Counted from the stretch's first letter, positions 16,681-26,165 are shown. The stretch: 54,371 nt of DNA from Verrucomicrobiales bacterium (GCA_027489875.1 JAIXZE010000020.1:1-54371), one strand, 5' to 3'. Program-made: numbers and translations. Notes: generated by a model from the sequence alone, not told the origin.

Positions 16681-19416
16681 TCAGGGTTTCGCCGTGGATG
16701 CGGGTTTGCGGACCACTTTCAGGATTTCGAGGAGCACGAGCGGGATGGCACCGATGGCCAAGTAGAGGAGGCCGATGGCGAACGGGACGGGTGCGGTCTT
16801 GAGGAGGCGTCCGACAGTGTCGTTGTGCTGGCTGAAGATCTGGAGGGCAAACGAGGCGAGGACGACGATGAGGAGGCTGGGGTTCGTGAGCAGTGGAATA
16901 CGCCAGATGGGCAGGGTGGCACTGCGGACACCAAAGGAGCGGAGGAGTTCGGCGTAGACAAGCACGGCAAAGGCGGCAGCGCGCGCATCGTCGAGCGTGC
17001 CCGTGCGCAGCACCCAGGCATACGTGGCAAAGGCCACGCCAGCAGTCAGGAACCCGGTGAGGAACATCATCCGGAGGAAGGGATGGTTGGCGATGCGGCT
17101 GGACCGGGGCCGGGGCTGGCGTTGCATGACCCCGGGATCCACGGGATCGGTGACGAGGCACATCGCGGGCAGACCGTCGGTGAGGAGGTTGATCCAGAGG
17201 AGGTGGATGGGAAGGAGTGGCATCGCCATGCCAGAAAGGATGCATCCGGTGACAAGAAGGAGTTCGCCGGTGTTTCCCGCGAGCAGGTATTGGAGGGTCT
17301 TCCGGATGTTGTCGTAGGTTCCGCGGCCTTCCTCCACCGCGGCGACAATGGTCGCGAAGTTGTCGTCCGTGATGACCATGTCCGCCGCCTGTTTGGTGAC
17401 CTCGGTTCCGGTGCGCCCGAGGGCGATGCCGATGTCGGCACCCTGCAAGGCCGGGGCGTCGTTGACGCCGTCGCCCGTCATGGCGACCACGGCACCATCG
17501 GCGCGCAGGGCGCGGACGATGCGGAGTTTGTGTTCGGCCGTGACACGGGCGTAAACGGCGGCGGTGGCGGACTTCTGCCGGAGTTCGGGTTCGGAGAGAC
17601 GGTCCAGATCGGCACCGGTGACCGGGGACGGGGCGGCGTCGATGCCGAGTTCCCGGGCGATGGCGAGGGCGGTCTTGGGATGATCCCCGGTGATCATGAT
17701 GACCCGGATGCCGGCGGAGCGGCATTTCTCGATGGCCTCGCGGGCCTCCGGTCGGGGCGGATCGTACATGCCGGCAAGACCGAGGTAGATGAGGTCCTTC
17801 TCGACGGTGTCCGGTGTGAGTTCGGCGGGCGGACGGTGTGCGATCACGCTTTGGGCCGAGGCCAGGACACGCAGCGCCTGATCGGCCAGTGATCCCGCCT
17901 GCGCGAGGATCGTGGCACGGTCGGCCTCGGTCAGCGGGCGGACACCATCGTGGGCGGCGATCCGATTGCAGGAGCTGAGCACGGTGCCGGGAGCTCCGTT
18001 GCAGAAGATGCGGAGCTGGCCGTCGGGTTGGAGGCGCAGGATCGAGCTGCGCTTGCGGTCGGAGTCGAACGGAAGCGTGAGCGACTGGGGAAGTTCGCGG
18101 TCGAGTTGTTCGAGGGTGACCCCGGCCTTGAGCCCGGCGGCGAACAGCGCGCCTTCGGTGGGGTCGCCGACCAGCTTGCAGGTGGCCCCGATGGGTTCGA
18201 GGCGTGCGAGGCTTCCGCCCACAAGGGCCTTGCCGAGTTCGAGGAGGTGGACGTGCTGGGCTGGATCGGGTGGTCGCCCCGCGATCCGGATCTCACCTGC
18301 GGGGCTGTACCCCTCGCCGGTGACCTCGAAGTCGTGGCCCGCAACATGCAGCGTGCGCACGGTCATCTGGCCGAGCGTGAGGGTGCCGGTCTTGTCGGTG
18401 CAGATGACCCCGGTGCATCCGAGCGTTTCGATCGCCGACAGGCGTCGGACGAGGGCATGACGTCGGGACATGCGGAGCACGCCGATGGAAAGGGCGACGG
18501 TGACAACGGCAGGAAGGCCTTCGGGGACGGCGGCAACGGCGAGGCTGACGGAGCTGACGAGGAGTTCGAGGAACGGGGTTCCGCGCCACAGCCCGAGCGC
18601 GAACGTCAACGCGACGATCCCCACGGTGGCGAAGATCAGGATGCGACCGAAGGAGTCGAGGTGCTGCTGGAGCGGGGTGCTTTTCTCCTCGTTGGTTTCG
18701 GCGAGAAGCTGGGCTATGCGGCCGAGCTCGGTCTGCATGGCTGTGGCCACGACGACGGCGGTGCCGGTGCCCGAGGCCACGCTGGTGCCGAGGAAGACCA
18801 GGTTGTCGCGATCGGCGAGGGGAATGTCGTCCGCGTCCAGCGTCTCGGCGTGCTTGTGGGCGGCCTCGGCTTCGCCGGTGAGGGCGGCTTCGACGCATCC
18901 GAGGGAGGTCGCTTGCAGGAGCCGCGCATCGGCGGCGACGAGATCGCCGGGTTCGAGCAGGAGGAGGTCTCCGGTGACCACGTCGGTGGCCGGAATCGAG
19001 GTGACCTTTCCGTTGCGTTGGACGCGGGCCTGCGGGGCATTGAGCTCCTGCAGGGCTTCGATAGAACGTTCGGCCTTGAACTCCTGCCATGCCCCGACCA
19101 CGGCGTTGAGGGCGACGATGACGAGGATGGCGGTCGCATCGGTCCATTCGCCGAGGAATCCCGAGAGGACGCCGGCTCCGATCAGGACCCAGACGATGAT
19201 GCTCTGGAACTGTCGCGCGAGGATGCGGATCGGATGCGCCTTGCGACGTTGCTGAAGGGTGTTGGGGCCCTGGGCGGTCAGGCGGGTGGCGGCCTCGGCC
19301 GTGGTGAGGCCGTCGGCGGTGGCGGCGAGGCGGGCGAGGACGTCCTCAGGGGTCAGTCGATGCCACGGGGGCGGGGTGGTGGCGGAGGCTGGAGGGATCG
19401 GGGAAGTCATTGGCAA
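16681..19416 (-). CDS. P-type Ca2+-transporting ATPase (type IIA-like)
   Basis: 911 residues. It couples ATP hydrolysis to cation export across the inner membrane. The phosphorylation motif DKTGT has Asp341, and MTGDGVNDAPAL and the nucleotide-site segments (LPFDSDRKRSSIL, CNGAPGTVL) are present. Transmembrane ion-site motifs are SERCA-like: AAVPEGLPAVV in M4, AGNTGELLLV in M5 and INLLTDGLPAM in M6. The actuator loop reads LTGEAEAAH (180-183 = TGEA) instead of the usual TGES; the catalytic Glu182 is kept, so activity is plausible. It stands alone, convergent with the sulfatase and separated from it by repeats. Confidence 0.95.
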   Translation of the reverse strand: MPMTSPIPPASATTPPPWHRLTPEDVLARLAATADGLTTAEAATRLTAQGPNTLQQRRKAHPIRILARQFQSIIVWVLIGAGVLSGFLGEWTDATAILVIVALNAVVGAWQEFKAERSIEALQELNAPQARVQRNGKVTSIPATDVVTGDLLLLEPGDLVAADARLLQATSLGCVEAALTGEAEAAHKHAETLDADDIPLADRDNLVFLGTSVASGTGTAVVVATAMQTELGRIAQLLAETNEEKSTPLQQHLDSFGRILIFATVGIVALTFALGLWRGTPFLELLVSSVSLAVAAVPEGLPAVVTVALSIGVLRMSRRHALVRRLSAIETLGCTGVICTDKTGTLTLGQMTVRTLHVAGHDFEVTGEGYSPAGEIRIAGRPPDPAQHVHLLELGKALVGGSLARLEPIGATCKLVGDPTEGALFAAGLKAGVTLEQLDRELPQSLTLPFDSDRKRSSILRLQPDGQLRIFCNGAPGTVLSSCNRIAAHDGVRPLTEADRATILAQAGSLADQALRVLASAQSVIAHRPPAELTPDTVEKDLIYLGLAGMYDPPRPEAREAIEKCRSAGIRVIMITGDHPKTALAIARELGIDAAPSPVTGADLDRLSEPELRQKSATAAVYARVTAEHKLRIVRALRADGAVVAMTGDGVNDAPALQGADIGIALGRTGTEVTKQAADMVITDDNFATIVAAVEEGRGTYDNIRKTLQYLLAGNTGELLLVTGCILSGMAMPLLPIHLLWINLLTDGLPAMCLVTDPVDPGVMQRQPRPRSSRIANHPFLRMMFLTGFLTAGVAFATYAWVLRTGTLDDARAAAFAVLVYAELLRSFGVRSATLPIWRIPLLTNPSLLIVVLASFALQIFSQHNDTVGRLLKTAPVPFAIGLLYLAIGAIPLVLLEILKVVRKPASTAKP

Positions 19417-19488
19417 CGGAGCCTGGCGAGGCGCGGGCGTGGCCGTCGGCGAGCTCCAACCCGACCCTGCATTCGCGGCGCGGGAGGG

Positions 19489-19512
19489 GGCATGGGGTGT
19501 TCACCGGATCCG
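19489..19512 (+). repeat. 24-bp exact repeat, copy 1
   Basis: These 24 bases (beginning GGCATGGGGTGTTCACC and ending GGATCCG) are identical to 27497-27520. Both copies are followed by G-rich sequence and a CCAG-rich stretch, and both lie between genes about 8 kb apart. The wider surroundings are only loosely similar, so this looks like the conserved core of a decayed repeat. Confidence 0.6.
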
Positions 19513-19640
19513 CCGGGGGGGAGTTTCCAGATCCCAGGCCGGGCGTTTATCACGCGGCCCGTCAGTTCGTTCTCCACCCCCACCCAGGCTTCGAGAGGCC
19601 CGTGGTGAGGGTGGGGATGACGCGACCCTGTTGCCTTGCT

Positions 19641-21665
19641 TCAGGACTTCGTTGTCGGCTTGCAGATGAAGGGGTAGTTCCGACAGTCGATGAGCGGCTC
19701 CATGTCGAAGAAGTCATTCAAGACCGATTCGGCGGTGCAATAGGCTCCCTCGACCCAGGCCTGATCGTTGCTGTAGGCCTCGCCCACGATGAACAGGTCG
19801 GCGTCGACTCCTGCGACCAGTTGAGAGGGCTTGCGGATGTTCGTCTGGACGTCCGCGATGTCGAAGTGGGCTGCCCACGCGTGATAGCCGGCGTTGAACG
19901 GTGGGAGTGACCAGTCCATGTAACGGGCTTCGAGAGGCATCGGCACGCGGTTGAGGTCTGCTCCCGGCCCGAAGTGCAGCTCGGCCAGTTGGCGGCGGAG
20001 CATCTTGACCATCCGGGGTGGTACCGTGCGTGGACCGTCGAGCGTCTGGATGTTTTCTGAACGTGGGCGGCGCTGCTCCTTGTCTGGACCGAGTTCCAGC
20101 ACCGACCAGAAGGACGTGAACATCTCGTCGTCGTAGCTGGCCAGCATTCCGTAGACTGGCTTGCTTTTGGGTTCGGGATCCGTGGCGTTGTCGCCGAAGT
20201 AGACGGCCATCCGCACGGGAAGGTCGGTGATGCTCGGTCCGATGCTGTCACGCGTGGACGCCTTCAGGAGCGCGGCTTCCTGCGGGACCGTGAGGCGTAC
20301 CTGGGCGGACTGTTCGACGGCCTGGGTCAGGGATGGCGCATCGGAGAACGCCACGCCGAGCACGTTGTCATCGGTGCTGATGGCCTTCAGGATGGCGGGA
20401 TCAAAGCCCTCCTGGTGAAGGGTGCGGATGACGGAGGTCGTGACAACGTAACCCTCGACCTTGGCCGGATAGGTGGCCGTGTCCGCCCGCCACCACGGTG
20501 TGTCGAAGAACATGCCGACCTTGTAGGACGGCTGCATGATCGCGGACTCGAGGTACAGCTTCACCTTGTCCTGGTTGAGGACATCCACCGTCCGCGGTTG
20601 GGCCTGGTACCGGCTGGCCTGTGCGACCAGTTCGATGGCGGCGCGTGGCATCGCGAGCCATGCCGCGTCGGTGATGCCCTTGGCGTTGGCCGCCCACGGA
20701 TTGGCGCGGGTTGCGAGCGTGTAGTGGATTCGACCTTCCTGGAGGACGATCGAGTGGAGACGGGTGTTTGGAAGGTACTTGAAGACGACACCCCGTTCGG
20801 CGGCGAGCTTCACGATCGCCTGGAACATCGACGAGAAGATCGACGAGTAGCCGCTGGTGAGCGTGAAGTAGTTGGTTCCCGGGGTGAACTCGTTGTTGGC
20901 CTGCAGGGCGACGGCAGAGTTCCAGTTGATGACGTTCGACGAATAGCCGTTGCCTGCGGCCGAATAGGCATATCCTTCGCCGCCGACCTGATCGAACAGG
21001 AGATTCCAGTAGCCGATGTCCTTCAGGAGATCGCCCTTCTGGAACACTGAGCTCTCGGGGAGCGAGGCGGTGATCTTGCCGGTCTGGTAGAACGTGTTCC
21101 ACTGGGCGCGCGTCTGGGGGCCGGACGTGGCGGTGACGGCCAGTGACTCAACGGTGCCAAAGACGTTGTCGGGCTGGTTGGCTGCGACGCCCGGTCCGGT
21201 GTTGTAAGGGGCGGGCTGGTTCGAGTTGATGTCACCGAGGTAGAAGTTCTTTCCGCGCAGGTAGAACAGGGGATTGGTGGACTCGTTGAACGGCACGACC
21301 TTGTCGTCAAGGCCGAGGTGGCTGATGACCGTCGTCACGAGACGGTGGCCCGGGGCCTTGCCGTCGTTGGCATTCTTTGCCTGTCGGTCCCAGCGTGCGT
21401 ACCGCATGCCTCCGACTTCCAGATAGGCGTTTCCCTTCCGGTTCTTGTAGTGCCAGGTGCACACGCGGGCCCCGGCCTCGCGGAGGGATGGGTTCTTGCC
21501 CGTGAAGTCGTAGTCACCCCAGTCGTATAGTTCGAGGATGTCGCCCGAACGGAGTTGCTTGGCGATGCCAGCCTTTGAACGTGCCTTGCCGTTGAGGAGG
21601 CGCCAGGCCGTATATAGTCCGGCCGCGCCGGCACCAAAGATGGAATAGGTCTTCGTGGTTTGCAT
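19641..21665 (-). CDS. FAD-dependent amine/amino-acid oxidase-like protein
   Basis: 674 residues. The dinucleotide-binding fold opens at once with YSIFGAGAAGLYTAWRLL (Gly-x-Gly-x-x-Gly), followed by LELYDWGDYDF where other amine oxidases have the acidic residue that binds the ribose. YLEVGGMRYARW matches the substrate-side GG-M-R segment of flavin amine oxidases, and DADLFIVGEAYSNDQAWVEGAYCTAESVLND the C-terminal FAD-binding end with GWVEGA-like sequence. It is longer than most members (about 450-550) because of internal insertions. No signal peptide is seen, so it is probably cytoplasmic and may produce hydrogen peroxide. It lies 7 bp after a second flavin oxidase and is last in a four-gene cluster. 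Substrate unknown. Confidence 0.8.
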   Translation of the reverse strand: MQTTKTYSIFGAGAAGLYTAWRLLNGKARSKAGIAKQLRSGDILELYDWGDYDFTGKNPSLREAGARVCTWHYKNRKGNAYLEVGGMRYARWDRQAKNANDGKAPGHRLVTTVISHLGLDDKVVPFNESTNPLFYLRGKNFYLGDINSNQPAPYNTGPGVAANQPDNVFGTVESLAVTATSGPQTRAQWNTFYQTGKITASLPESSVFQKGDLLKDIGYWNLLFDQVGGEGYAYSAAGNGYSSNVINWNSAVALQANNEFTPGTNYFTLTSGYSSIFSSMFQAIVKLAAERGVVFKYLPNTRLHSIVLQEGRIHYTLATRANPWAANAKGITDAAWLAMPRAAIELVAQASRYQAQPRTVDVLNQDKVKLYLESAIMQPSYKVGMFFDTPWWRADTATYPAKVEGYVVTTSVIRTLHQEGFDPAILKAISTDDNVLGVAFSDAPSLTQAVEQSAQVRLTVPQEAALLKASTRDSIGPSITDLPVRMAVYFGDNATDPEPKSKPVYGMLASYDDEMFTSFWSVLELGPDKEQRRPRSENIQTLDGPRTVPPRMVKMLRRQLAELHFGPGADLNRVPMPLEARYMDWSLPPFNAGYHAWAAHFDIADVQTNIRKPSQLVAGVDADLFIVGEAYSNDQAWVEGAYCTAESVLNDFFDMEPLIDCRNYPFICKPTTKS

Positions 21666-21672
21666 GGGGAGG

Positions 21673-22866
21673 TCAGGAGGTTTTCTGGAAGAATCGGTGT
21701 CCGAGGCGAAATGGAGCGACGTCGTACGGTGTTTTGCCGTCGAGCGTAAGATCCGACAGGATCCGTCCCATGAGGGGGACGAACTTGCCGGCCCAGCCGG
21801 TGGTACAGATCACGATGTCTTCATGATGTGGCACGTGGTCCGGCGCGTGATCGAGGAGGATCTCCTTGTTGGGAATCGTGCTCAACGAGACCAGGCAGGT
21901 CGATGTGTAGCATGGGTCGGGGTCGAGGCCGGTCATGTGATCGCGGACCCACTGGGCCGTATAGGCGAGTTCCTTTGGATTCGGGATGAGGCTCCGCTGC
22001 TCCGGAGCAGTCAGTGGTTGCATCACGAAATCCGAGGCCACGCGGAGGTAGCCGGGATAGTTCCAATCCACTTCCGGGAAGCCATAGAACTGATTGCCAT
22101 TGGCCCCGACCGGATTCTGGAACACGAACCAGGTTGGGTACTGGACGTCCGGCCGTGTCTTCCGGTAGTAGGCGGAGGCCATGCACCACCAGGTGGCCTG
22201 GATCTGGAAGCCCAGGAGCTTGAACAGGCTGTTGGGGAAAGGCCCGGGGGTCAGCACGAGCTTTGGAGCCTGGAAGACACCCTGCGGGGTGCGTACGCGG
22301 AACATCCCGCTGCGCCATGAGATGTGCTGGGCGGGGGAATCCTCGGACAGCCGCACACCAGGGGCCCGTCGGTTCCATTCCAGCAAGGTGTGGATGGTCT
22401 CCTTCAGGTTGATGCTGGCACCGTCGGCCTGGAAGAGTCCGACGTAGGTCTTGGGCAGGTCCCGGAAGTGATACTTCGCCTGGATCTGGGCTGAAGTCAG
22501 ACTCGTGTAGGGGACGCGTTCCGCCTTCAGGGCCTTCTCGGCCTCGCCGATGTTGCCTTCGGTTGACTTCACGGAAGGATCCCCGAACCACAGGGTGCCC
22601 ACCTTGGTCATCAATGGACGGGGAGTCAGGGTCTGCAACTGCTCCCAAAAGGGGACCGCCTGGGTTACCAGCCGCACCATGTAGCTTTGCGGATAGGGGA
22701 TGCGGAACTGACGTGAAACACCGGCCGAGCTGCCCAGCTGGTTTGCGAAGTTGAACTGTTCCAGGACCTGGACGCGCGCCCCCTTTCCGCTGAGTTGCCA
22801 GGCCGCCGCGAGCCCCAGAGGCCCGCCTCCGATCACCAGAACATCCGACGTGTTGTTTGTTTTCAT
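21673..22866 (-). CDS. FAD-dependent oxidoreductase, DAO / sarcosine-oxidase-like
   Basis: 397 residues. SDVLVIGGGPLGLAAAWQLSG and RVQVLEQ form the FAD-binding Rossmann start. The body resembles monomeric sarcosine/N-methyltryptophan oxidases, for example GSSAGVSRQFRIPYPQSYMVRL, where the SR-R-R segment is near the flavin. The ending CTTGWAGKFVPLMGRILSDL matches the last FAD-contacting helix. A covalent-flavin cysteine is not clear: the usual KxxCxYTxTPD segment reads DPDPCYTSTCLVSLST. The start overlaps the stop of the M61-type peptidase gene as ATGA, so translation is probably coupled. The likely reaction is oxidation of a secondary or primary amine; the substrate cannot be read from sequence. 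Confidence 0.85.
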   Translation of the reverse strand: MKTNNTSDVLVIGGGPLGLAAAWQLSGKGARVQVLEQFNFANQLGSSAGVSRQFRIPYPQSYMVRLVTQAVPFWEQLQTLTPRPLMTKVGTLWFGDPSVKSTEGNIGEAEKALKAERVPYTSLTSAQIQAKYHFRDLPKTYVGLFQADGASINLKETIHTLLEWNRRAPGVRLSEDSPAQHISWRSGMFRVRTPQGVFQAPKLVLTPGPFPNSLFKLLGFQIQATWWCMASAYYRKTRPDVQYPTWFVFQNPVGANGNQFYGFPEVDWNYPGYLRVASDFVMQPLTAPEQRSLIPNPKELAYTAQWVRDHMTGLDPDPCYTSTCLVSLSTIPNKEILLDHAPDHVPHHEDIVICTTGWAGKFVPLMGRILSDLTLDGKTPYDVAPFRLGHRFFQKTS

Positions 22867-24644
22867 ACTGTCACCTCAATGCCGTGGAAGTTTGCGTAAA
22901 AGCCGAGGTCGATCTCGTGGCCTGCGACCCATTCGATCTTCTGGCCAAGCCATCCCGTGAGGAGGGAGAGTTGTTGTCCGGTGCCGGCCCAACGGAGCGA
23001 TGTGATCTGCTCCCGAGGCGCCGGGGTCATGCGGAACTCGAGTTGGCGGTGGCCTCGCTGCACGGACAGGGTCACCTCGTCCGTGCGTCCAGCGACCCAC
23101 GAGAGTGCGGCGACGGAGAAGGCAAAGCCATTGATCCCCGTGATCGCGTCGCCCGGGGCGAGCCCCGCGCGCCCCGCTGGACTATCGTCCAGCACGCCGT
23201 AGATGTTGGGGCCAATCGCATCCTGAAAGACGAGGCCGAGGGCGTTCAGGGCTGAAATCGTGACCTCGAAACCGAGGGCCTGCAGGTGTCGGGCGGTCTG
23301 GAGTCCGCCGGGGTGCAACGCGGCCTGGGTGATCTGATCCCGCAACGGCTCGTAGACCTTGCCGAAGAACTCGAGGACATCCGTCGTGGTGTAGCCGGGC
23401 TCCCCGCATCCGAAGCCTTCGAAGGTCCGGTAGAAGTCTGCGAAGCACCCATCCAACGACGCTCCCAGCCGTTCGGTGCGCAGGGTGGTATCCAGGCCCA
23501 CGGCGACGAGGAATCCCTTGTCGTAGTAGTCGATGGCGTTGTTGACCCGACCCGGGTACTTGGCGTGATTCAGGAAGCTGGCGTAGCTGGCGTCGGCAGC
23601 GCTCTCGCGCCAGTAGGCAGGCTGCATCGTGAGGTGGTTATGGTAACCCACGACATTGGAGAAGAATTCCCCGGCGGTATAGACACCGGCACGTGCGCAG
23701 GACAGGAACTCGTAGTAGCGGGTGAAGCCTTCGGCGATCCAAAGGCCATCCGTGAAGGCTCCTTCCACCAGCTTCTGCGAAACGTCTCCCAGCGGTGACG
23801 GCCGGCATCGGCGTACGTTCCACGCGTGGAAGAATTCGTGTGCGCACACCCGCACGCCCTCGCGGAAGGTGTCTTCGTTGACGAAGACCTCGGGCCCCAG
23901 TCCACACATGGAACTCGTGAGGTGCTCGAGTCCCCAATCGTTGTCCGGGTTGAGTGACAGCACGAACGTGTAGTCTTCGAATGGGAAGGAACCGAAGACA
24001 TCGCGGATGTTCGAGACTGCGGCAGCCACCTGGTCTGCGAAGCGCGCGGATTCGGAGGGGAACCCTACGCCTTGGTCCACGAAGACGAGCCAGATCGGCA
24101 CGCCGGCAACTTCTCGGCGCAGCCGGGTGAAATGGCCAAAGACGACAGGCGTATCCAGAAGGATCTCATGGTCTGGATAGATCCAGGCGGTCGCATTCGC
24201 GAGCCGGGTCGCACCGGAGGGATGGTGCACTTCCCAACCTTCCGGAAGCTCGTAATGGACTTCGCAGGGACCCGTGTAGCCGGGCACGAACAGGTATCGT
24301 GCACCCAGGACGATCGCCCAGGAATTCTCGACCAGACCCGCGGATTCGCTCAGGTCGTCGCCCCACGCCGAGGCGGTATAGGTCACCTCGACGTGGCCAC
24401 GTCCACCGGTCACGACGAACCCCTGCCATCCGTTGCGGCGGATCGTGAGCTCGGCCCCGGTCTCGCCGCATCGGGCGCGCAGGTTGAAGAGATCGCGGCC
24501 TTGAGGCGCGAAGCTGTAGTCGCCGGGGACCCAGGTGGGTAGCTGGAGGTGGATTTCCCCCTGGGCGAGGCTGCCCGTCATGGTCAGGGAAACGGCGAGC
24601 TCATGCTCCGGAGGATGAAAGGAGACGCGATAAAGGATGTTCAT
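22863..24644 (-). CDS. M61-family (glycyl-aminopeptidase-like) metallopeptidase with PDZ domain
   Basis: 593 residues from the ATG at 24644; the open frame continues upstream into unlikely sequence. The N-terminal beta-rich domain (YRVSFHPPEHELAVSLTM, LPTWVPGDYSF) is typical of M61 peptidases. The zinc motif HEFFH has His269 and His273 in CAHEFFHAWNVRR, and WIAEGFTRYYE supplies the downstream Glu. A PDZ domain occupies about 475-560 (SPAGRAGLAPGDAITGING). No signal peptide is visible, although many homologues are exported. M61 enzymes release N-terminal residues, often Gly or Ala, from peptides. Its placement between a nitrobindin-like gene and two flavin oxidases suggests it acts on the same substrate or on a partner protein. 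Confidence 0.85.
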   Translation of the reverse strand: MNILYRVSFHPPEHELAVSLTMTGSLAQGEIHLQLPTWVPGDYSFAPQGRDLFNLRARCGETGAELTIRRNGWQGFVVTGGRGHVEVTYTASAWGDDLSESAGLVENSWAIVLGARYLFVPGYTGPCEVHYELPEGWEVHHPSGATRLANATAWIYPDHEILLDTPVVFGHFTRLRREVAGVPIWLVFVDQGVGFPSESARFADQVAAAVSNIRDVFGSFPFEDYTFVLSLNPDNDWGLEHLTSSMCGLGPEVFVNEDTFREGVRVCAHEFFHAWNVRRCRPSPLGDVSQKLVEGAFTDGLWIAEGFTRYYEFLSCARAGVYTAGEFFSNVVGYHNHLTMQPAYWRESAADASYASFLNHAKYPGRVNNAIDYYDKGFLVAVGLDTTLRTERLGASLDGCFADFYRTFEGFGCGEPGYTTTDVLEFFGKVYEPLRDQITQAALHPGGLQTARHLQALGFEVTISALNALGLVFQDAIGPNIYGVLDDSPAGRAGLAPGDAITGINGFAFSVAALSWVAGRTDEVTLSVQRGHRQLEFRMTPAPREQITSLRWAGTGQQLSLLTGWLGQKIEWVAGHEIDLGFYANFHGIEVTV

Positions 24645-24784
24645 GTTGGGTGATGTGTTTCGGTCTTCGGTGAATGTCGAAGGAGGAAGGCGGGCTGCAT
24701 CGATGGTTTCCCGCCCGAAGGGATGATGGGAGTCCGTGAGATGGATGTGGCCCTGCCTGTTGCGCGGGAGAACGCCGGATGGAT

Positions 24785-26029
24785 CTAAGCCTTCTTCCGA
24801 AGGGTATTCACCTGGATGTGCGGCCACCGGGTGGTCCGGCCATCCGAACCGACCATGAACTCGAAGAAGAGGATCTGTTCGTACTGCAGTTGCAGCACCT
24901 CCTTTCCGTCTTCGAGCACCGTCTCCAACCAGAGGTTCAAGGTGGCCTCCGCCACGTTTGCGAACCGTTGCACGAAGGGCGTGTTCAGGACCCCACCCTG
25001 GGGTCCGCCATCGTGCTTGGTGGTCAGTTGGATGAACGTGTGCCTGACGACGTTCTGATCCTTGAGGGCGTCCCGCAGACGCAGGTCGGGGCGCACGGAG
25101 TAGGGATAGTGTGGGTCGGCGACGATCCGCTGGAAATAGGCCACGTTGGAATCCGGGAAGAGCACGGGCAGCGACTTGTCGAAGGCCCATGCCGGTGCCG
25201 GTTCGTCCAGGTTGAGCGGCGCGGGTTGCGGTGGATTGGGATAGGGCAGGGCTATGAGTTCGCTTGCCCCCATGCTGGGCGAAACGGCCAATGGGGACGC
25301 ACCCAGCCCAGCGGTGTTGGCGATCTGGTCCGCCGGCCAGGGAGTGACGAAGGGTTGCTGCCAGGAGTCCGTTCCGGTTGGGAACGCTGGTTTGCCATCG
25401 AACTCCTTGAAGTTCCCGTTCAGCAGGATGGAAGCGCCGTGCGGGATGGAACCGCTGCGCGCGATCGAGTAAGGCGGGACGTAGTTCGGTCCGGCCGCAC
25501 CAGCACCCACGGCGATCTCGGGATATCCGTTATCCATGAGGACGGAGGCCTCATCCGCAGGGTGATTGAACAGATCGTTCAGCCAGAGGTACATGCCGTC
25601 TTCAGCGTGGATCCCGACGCCGTCGCTGACCCGTTGGATGCGTTGGTTGTATTGGATCGCTCCGACGAACTGCTCATTGGTGCCGCCACGGTTTCGGACG
25701 CCGCCTTGCACCGGCGTGAAAGTCAGCTCCTCCTTGTAGTCGTCACAGAGGAACCGGAAGACGCCAAAGATGGTTTCTGTATTGGTGCCCGGTGACGGCA
25801 TGCACGTCGTGTGCAGGCCCCATTTCGTGACGCAGTTCGCTGGATTGACGTTGATCCACGTACCGATGAGTTGCTCCAGGATTCCGTAGTTGGCTGGCTT
25901 GACGAGGAGCTTGTCCGAATAGCCTGGGTACGGGGGTTGAACGGTATTGGGGTTCGGCATGGGGGGAATAGGGTTTGGATGAGGTTCGAACGTTATGTCT
26001 CCCGCTCGTCCCAAGTAAACGGATTTCAT
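24785..26029 (-). CDS. Nitrobindin-like beta-barrel protein, first gene of the oxidase cluster
   Basis: 414 residues from the ATG at 26029. An ATG at 26044 lies inside a dispersed repeat and one at 25960 is also possible. The first half reads like a nitrobindin/FABP-type haem-binding barrel: ILEQLIGTWINV opening, DDYKEELTFTPVQGG, then QYNQRIQRVSDGVGIHAEDGMYLWL, where His may be a haem ligand. The second half is unfamiliar and ends QILFFEFMVGSDGRTTRWPHIQV. Such barrels bind haem, NO or small hydrophobic ligands. If the neighbouring oxidases make peroxide, a haem protein could remove it, but this is inference. The gap to the M61 gene is 140 bp. Confidence 0.55.
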   Translation of the reverse strand: MKSVYLGRAGDITFEPHPNPIPPMPNPNTVQPPYPGYSDKLLVKPANYGILEQLIGTWINVNPANCVTKWGLHTTCMPSPGTNTETIFGVFRFLCDDYKEELTFTPVQGGVRNRGGTNEQFVGAIQYNQRIQRVSDGVGIHAEDGMYLWLNDLFNHPADEASVLMDNGYPEIAVGAGAAGPNYVPPYSIARSGSIPHGASILLNGNFKEFDGKPAFPTGTDSWQQPFVTPWPADQIANTAGLGASPLAVSPSMGASELIALPYPNPPQPAPLNLDEPAPAWAFDKSLPVLFPDSNVAYFQRIVADPHYPYSVRPDLRLRDALKDQNVVRHTFIQLTTKHDGGPQGGVLNTPFVQRFANVAEATLNLWLETVLEDGKEVLQLQYEQILFFEFMVGSDGRTTRWPHIQVNTLRKKA

Positions 26030-26034
26030 AAAAC

Positions 26035-26165
26035 GGGTGCGCATCTTGACACTTCCCCCACATGGAACGGGCTGGCGATGTCCTCACCGCCTTGGAAATG
26101 GCTTTGGAACGGCGACGGGGACGTCGCCTCCCCGTTCCACGCAGGGGCCATGTCAGGATGCGCCC
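26035..26165. repeat. Family 2 element: ~130 bp with terminal inverted repeats and nested palindromes
   Basis: The left end GGGTGCGCATCTTGACAC and right end (read inward GGGCGCATCCTGACATG) are imperfect inverted repeats. Inside are GGCGATGTCCTCACCGCC and GGCGACGGGGACGTCGCC, as in the copies at 1227-1374 and 39040-39172. It fills most of the gap between the AI-2E transporter and the nitrobindin-like gene and ends 5 bp before that gene's start codon, so it overlaps the probable control region of the oxidase cluster. Confidence 0.8.

Noticed and set aside
17950..19608. A 552-residue Gly/Glu-rich open frame antisense to the P-type ATPase
   Set aside because: Composition is an artefact of the reverse frame of a GC-rich gene, and the ATPase motifs are unambiguous.
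19641..22866. A LodA/LodB-type quinoprotein oxidase system
   Set aside because: Both proteins have FAD-binding Rossmann openings, so neither is a LodA-type protein with a tryptophylquinone cofactor; only a loose analogy to the LodB flavoprotein remains.
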